DNA of 64,000 bases. Source: Hyphomicrobium denitrificans 1NES1 (lineage in GTDB: Bacteria > Pseudomonadota > Alphaproteobacteria > Rhizobiales > Hyphomicrobiaceae). Under the pieces are notes generated by a model that saw nothing but the letters and a program-made list of their open reading frames with translations, was not told the origin of the DNA and made no database searches. The stretch lies in assembly GCF_000230975.2 (NCBI RefSeq), contig NC_021172.1, forward strand, positions 1,488,001 to 1,552,000, in the 5' to 3' direction. Below are positions 62,571 through 64,000 of the stretch, piece after piece. The first letter of the stretch is position 1. Each line of letters opens with the position of its first letter. The position numbers and the translations under genes were made by a program.

Positions 62571-64000
62571 TGGCCAGAGGCACGGTTCTCATTGCCGATG
62601 ACGACACCGCCATTCGGACGGTGCTCAATCAGGCGTTGGCGCGGGCGGGCTTTGCGCCGCGCGCCACCGGGAATGCAGCAACGCTATGGCGCTGGGTCAG
62701 CCAGGGAGAAGGCGACGTCGTCATCACCGACGTCGTCATGCCGGACGAGAACGCTTTTGATCTCATTCCACGCATCAAAAAGCTCAGGCCCGATCTGCCG
62801 ATCATCGTCATGAGCGCGCAGAACACTCTGATGACGGCGTTGACCGCAACGGAAAAGGGCGCCTTCGAATACCTGCCGAAGCCCTTCGACCTGAGCGAGG
62901 TCGTCGCGGTCATTTCGCGGGCGCTTTCCGAACCCGGACGCAAACGCCAGACGCCGGCGGCTGAGCGGGATTCCGATGAACTGCCGTTGATCGGCCGCTC
63001 GCTGCCGATGCAAGACATCTATCGCGTACTCGCGCGCCTGACGCAGAGCGATTTGACCGTCATGATCAACGGCGAAAGCGGGACAGGCAAGGAACTCGTT
63101 GCGCGCGTCCTTCACGACTATGGCAAGCGCCGCCACGGACCGTTCGTTGCAATCAACATGGCAGCGATCCCGCGCGAATTGATCGAGAGCGAACTTTTCG
63201 GCCACGAGAAGGGCGCATTCACCGGCGCGCAGACGCGGACGCCGGGCCGCTTCGAGCAGGCCGAGGGCGGCACGCTGTTCCTTGACGAGATCGGCGATAT
63301 GCCGCTCGAAGCTCAGACGCGCCTGCTGCGCGTCCTCCAGCAAGGCGAATACACGACCGTCGGCGGGCGCACGCCGATCAAGACCAACGTGCGCATTATC
63401 GCCGCCACCCACCGCGATCTCAAATCGCAAATCCAGCAGGGATTGTTCCGCGAAGACCTGTTCTATCGGCTTAACGTCGTGCCGATCCGCTTGCCGCCAC
63501 TGCGCGAGCGCCTCGAAGACGTCGGCGATCTCGTCCGGCATTTTCTGAGGCAGGCAACGCGGGAAGGGCTCGGACAAAAATCAATCGAGAGCGCGGCAAT
63601 CGAACGGCTGAAGGCCCATCCGTGGCCCGGCAATGTGCGCGAGCTCGAGAATGTTGTCCGGCGACTCGTCGCGCTTTATCCACAGGACACGCTGACGACC
63701 CAGATCGTGGAGCAGGAACTCGCAGGCTCGGCGATTTCGTCTCCGCCTGGAGGCAGCCTGGAGAACGGCGACCTCAGCGAGTCCGTCGAACGCTATCTGT
63801 CGCGCTATTTCTCGTCGTTCGGCAACGAGCTGCCGCCGCCAGGTCTCTACGATCGCATCATTCGCGACGTTGAAAAGCCGCTGCTGAGTGCAGCGCTCGC
63901 AGCGACGCGCGGCAACCAGATAAGGGCCGCCGAGCTTCTGGGGCTCAACCGGAATACGTTGCGCGCCCGTATCCGCGACCTCAACATCCGCGTGTTTCGC
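62570..64000 (+). CDS. ntrC: Nitrogen regulator NtrC (3' end beyond window)
   Basis: 477 codons are visible, close to the full family length, with no stop before the window end. The receiver domain has the phosphoacceptor D54 in [10 protein letters not shown]. The central sigma-54 AAA+ domain has GESGTGKE (about residues 169-176) and GAFTGA (about 214). The C-terminal Fis-type helix-turn-helix ([16 protein letters not shown]) is near the end. It activates sigma-54 promoters of nitrogen-assimilation genes when phosphorylated by NtrB. Confidence 0.97.
   Translation, partial: MARGTVLIADDDTAIRTVLNQALARAGFAPRATGNAATLWRWVSQGEGDVVITDVVMPDENAFDLIPRIKKLRPDLPIIVMSAQNTLMTALTATEKGAFEYLPKPFDLSEVVAVISRALSEPGRKRQTPAAERDSDELPLIGRSLPMQDIYRVLARLTQSDLTVMINGESGTGKELVARVLHDYGKRRHGPFVAINMAAIPRELIESELFGHEKGAFTGAQTRTPGRFEQAEGGTLFLDEIGDMPLEAQTRLLRVLQQGEYTTVGGRTPIKTNVRIIAATHRDLKSQIQQGLFREDLFYRLNVVPIRLPPLRERLEDVGDLVRHFLRQATREGLGQKSIESAAIERLKAHPWPGNVRELENVVRRLVALYPQDTLTTQIVEQELAGSAISSPPGGSLENGDLSESVERYLSRYFSSFGNELPPPGLYDRIIRDVEKPLLSAALAATRGNQIRAAELLGLNRNTLRARIRDLNIRVFR

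Overview
The window is ordinary-density chromosome from an alphaproteobacterium, most likely of the order Hyphomicrobiales (Rhizobiales) and plausibly Hyphomicrobium or a close methylotrophic relative. The support is indirect. There are three porins of the alphaproteobacterial type (mature start AADLGGNCC followed by a short coiled coil). The gene order ispDF / dusB-ntrB-ntrC is typical of the order, recG lies opposite sdhE-mfd, and there is a malyl-CoA-lyase-type enzyme, a COQ10-type protein, a Tat-exported OpgD coupled to OpgH, and invasion-locus-B and DUF5076 proteins. I see no rRNA, tRNA, CRISPR array, integrase, transposase or prophage.

Layout. 0-5 kb: end of an MFS transporter, an enolase-superfamily racemase (dgcA), a 910-residue membrane coiled-coil protein with 22-residue repeats, and a lone Hpt protein. 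5-10 kb: a [2Fe-2S] ferredoxin with its ferredoxin-NADP reductase, a CelD/FemAB-like acetyltransferase, small membrane and lipoproteins, and a CoxE-like VWA protein. 10-13.3 kb: two nearly identical tandem porin genes, each with its own terminator. 14-20 kb: opgD-opgH (osmoregulated periplasmic glucans) and the convergent ycjX-ycjF-like pair. 20-24.5 kb: a 28-residue membrane peptide, a probable papain/C39-fold protein, malonyl-CoA decarboxylase, a YpfJ-type metallopeptidase and a SPOR protein. 24.9-30.5 kb: glmU and glmS (UDP-GlcNAc supply), a TPR/SPOR protein and a DUF502 protein. 30.5-36.6 kb: recG against sdhE-mfd. 36.6-44.6 kb: acyl-CoA ligase coupled to a solute-binding protein, ialB-like, hspQ, a malyl-CoA-lyase-like gene and aidB. 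44.7-50.9 kb: mostly small envelope or unknown proteins, an LpxL-type acyltransferase and a UbiH-type hydroxylase. 51-56 kb: a third porin, FtsB, DUF5076, two paralogous small secreted proteins, GlsB and COQ10. 56-60 kb, minus strand: cinA plus a pentapeptide-repeat protein, a MarR regulator with a likely operator, and ispDF coupled to a short CDF protein. 60.4-64 kb: dusB-ntrB-ntrC, the last cut by the window end.

The strongest common theme is the envelope: porins, periplasmic glucans, amino-sugar supply, lipid A acylation, SPOR proteins and several small secreted or membrane proteins. I did not find a coherent new multi-gene system. The best candidates for undescribed biology are the probable C39-like protein at 20.4-20.9 kb, the paralogous two-cysteine secreted proteins at 54.4-55.4 kb, the 22-residue-repeat membrane protein at 1.4-4.1 kb, and two membrane peptides of 27-28 residues that standard gene calling tends to miss.
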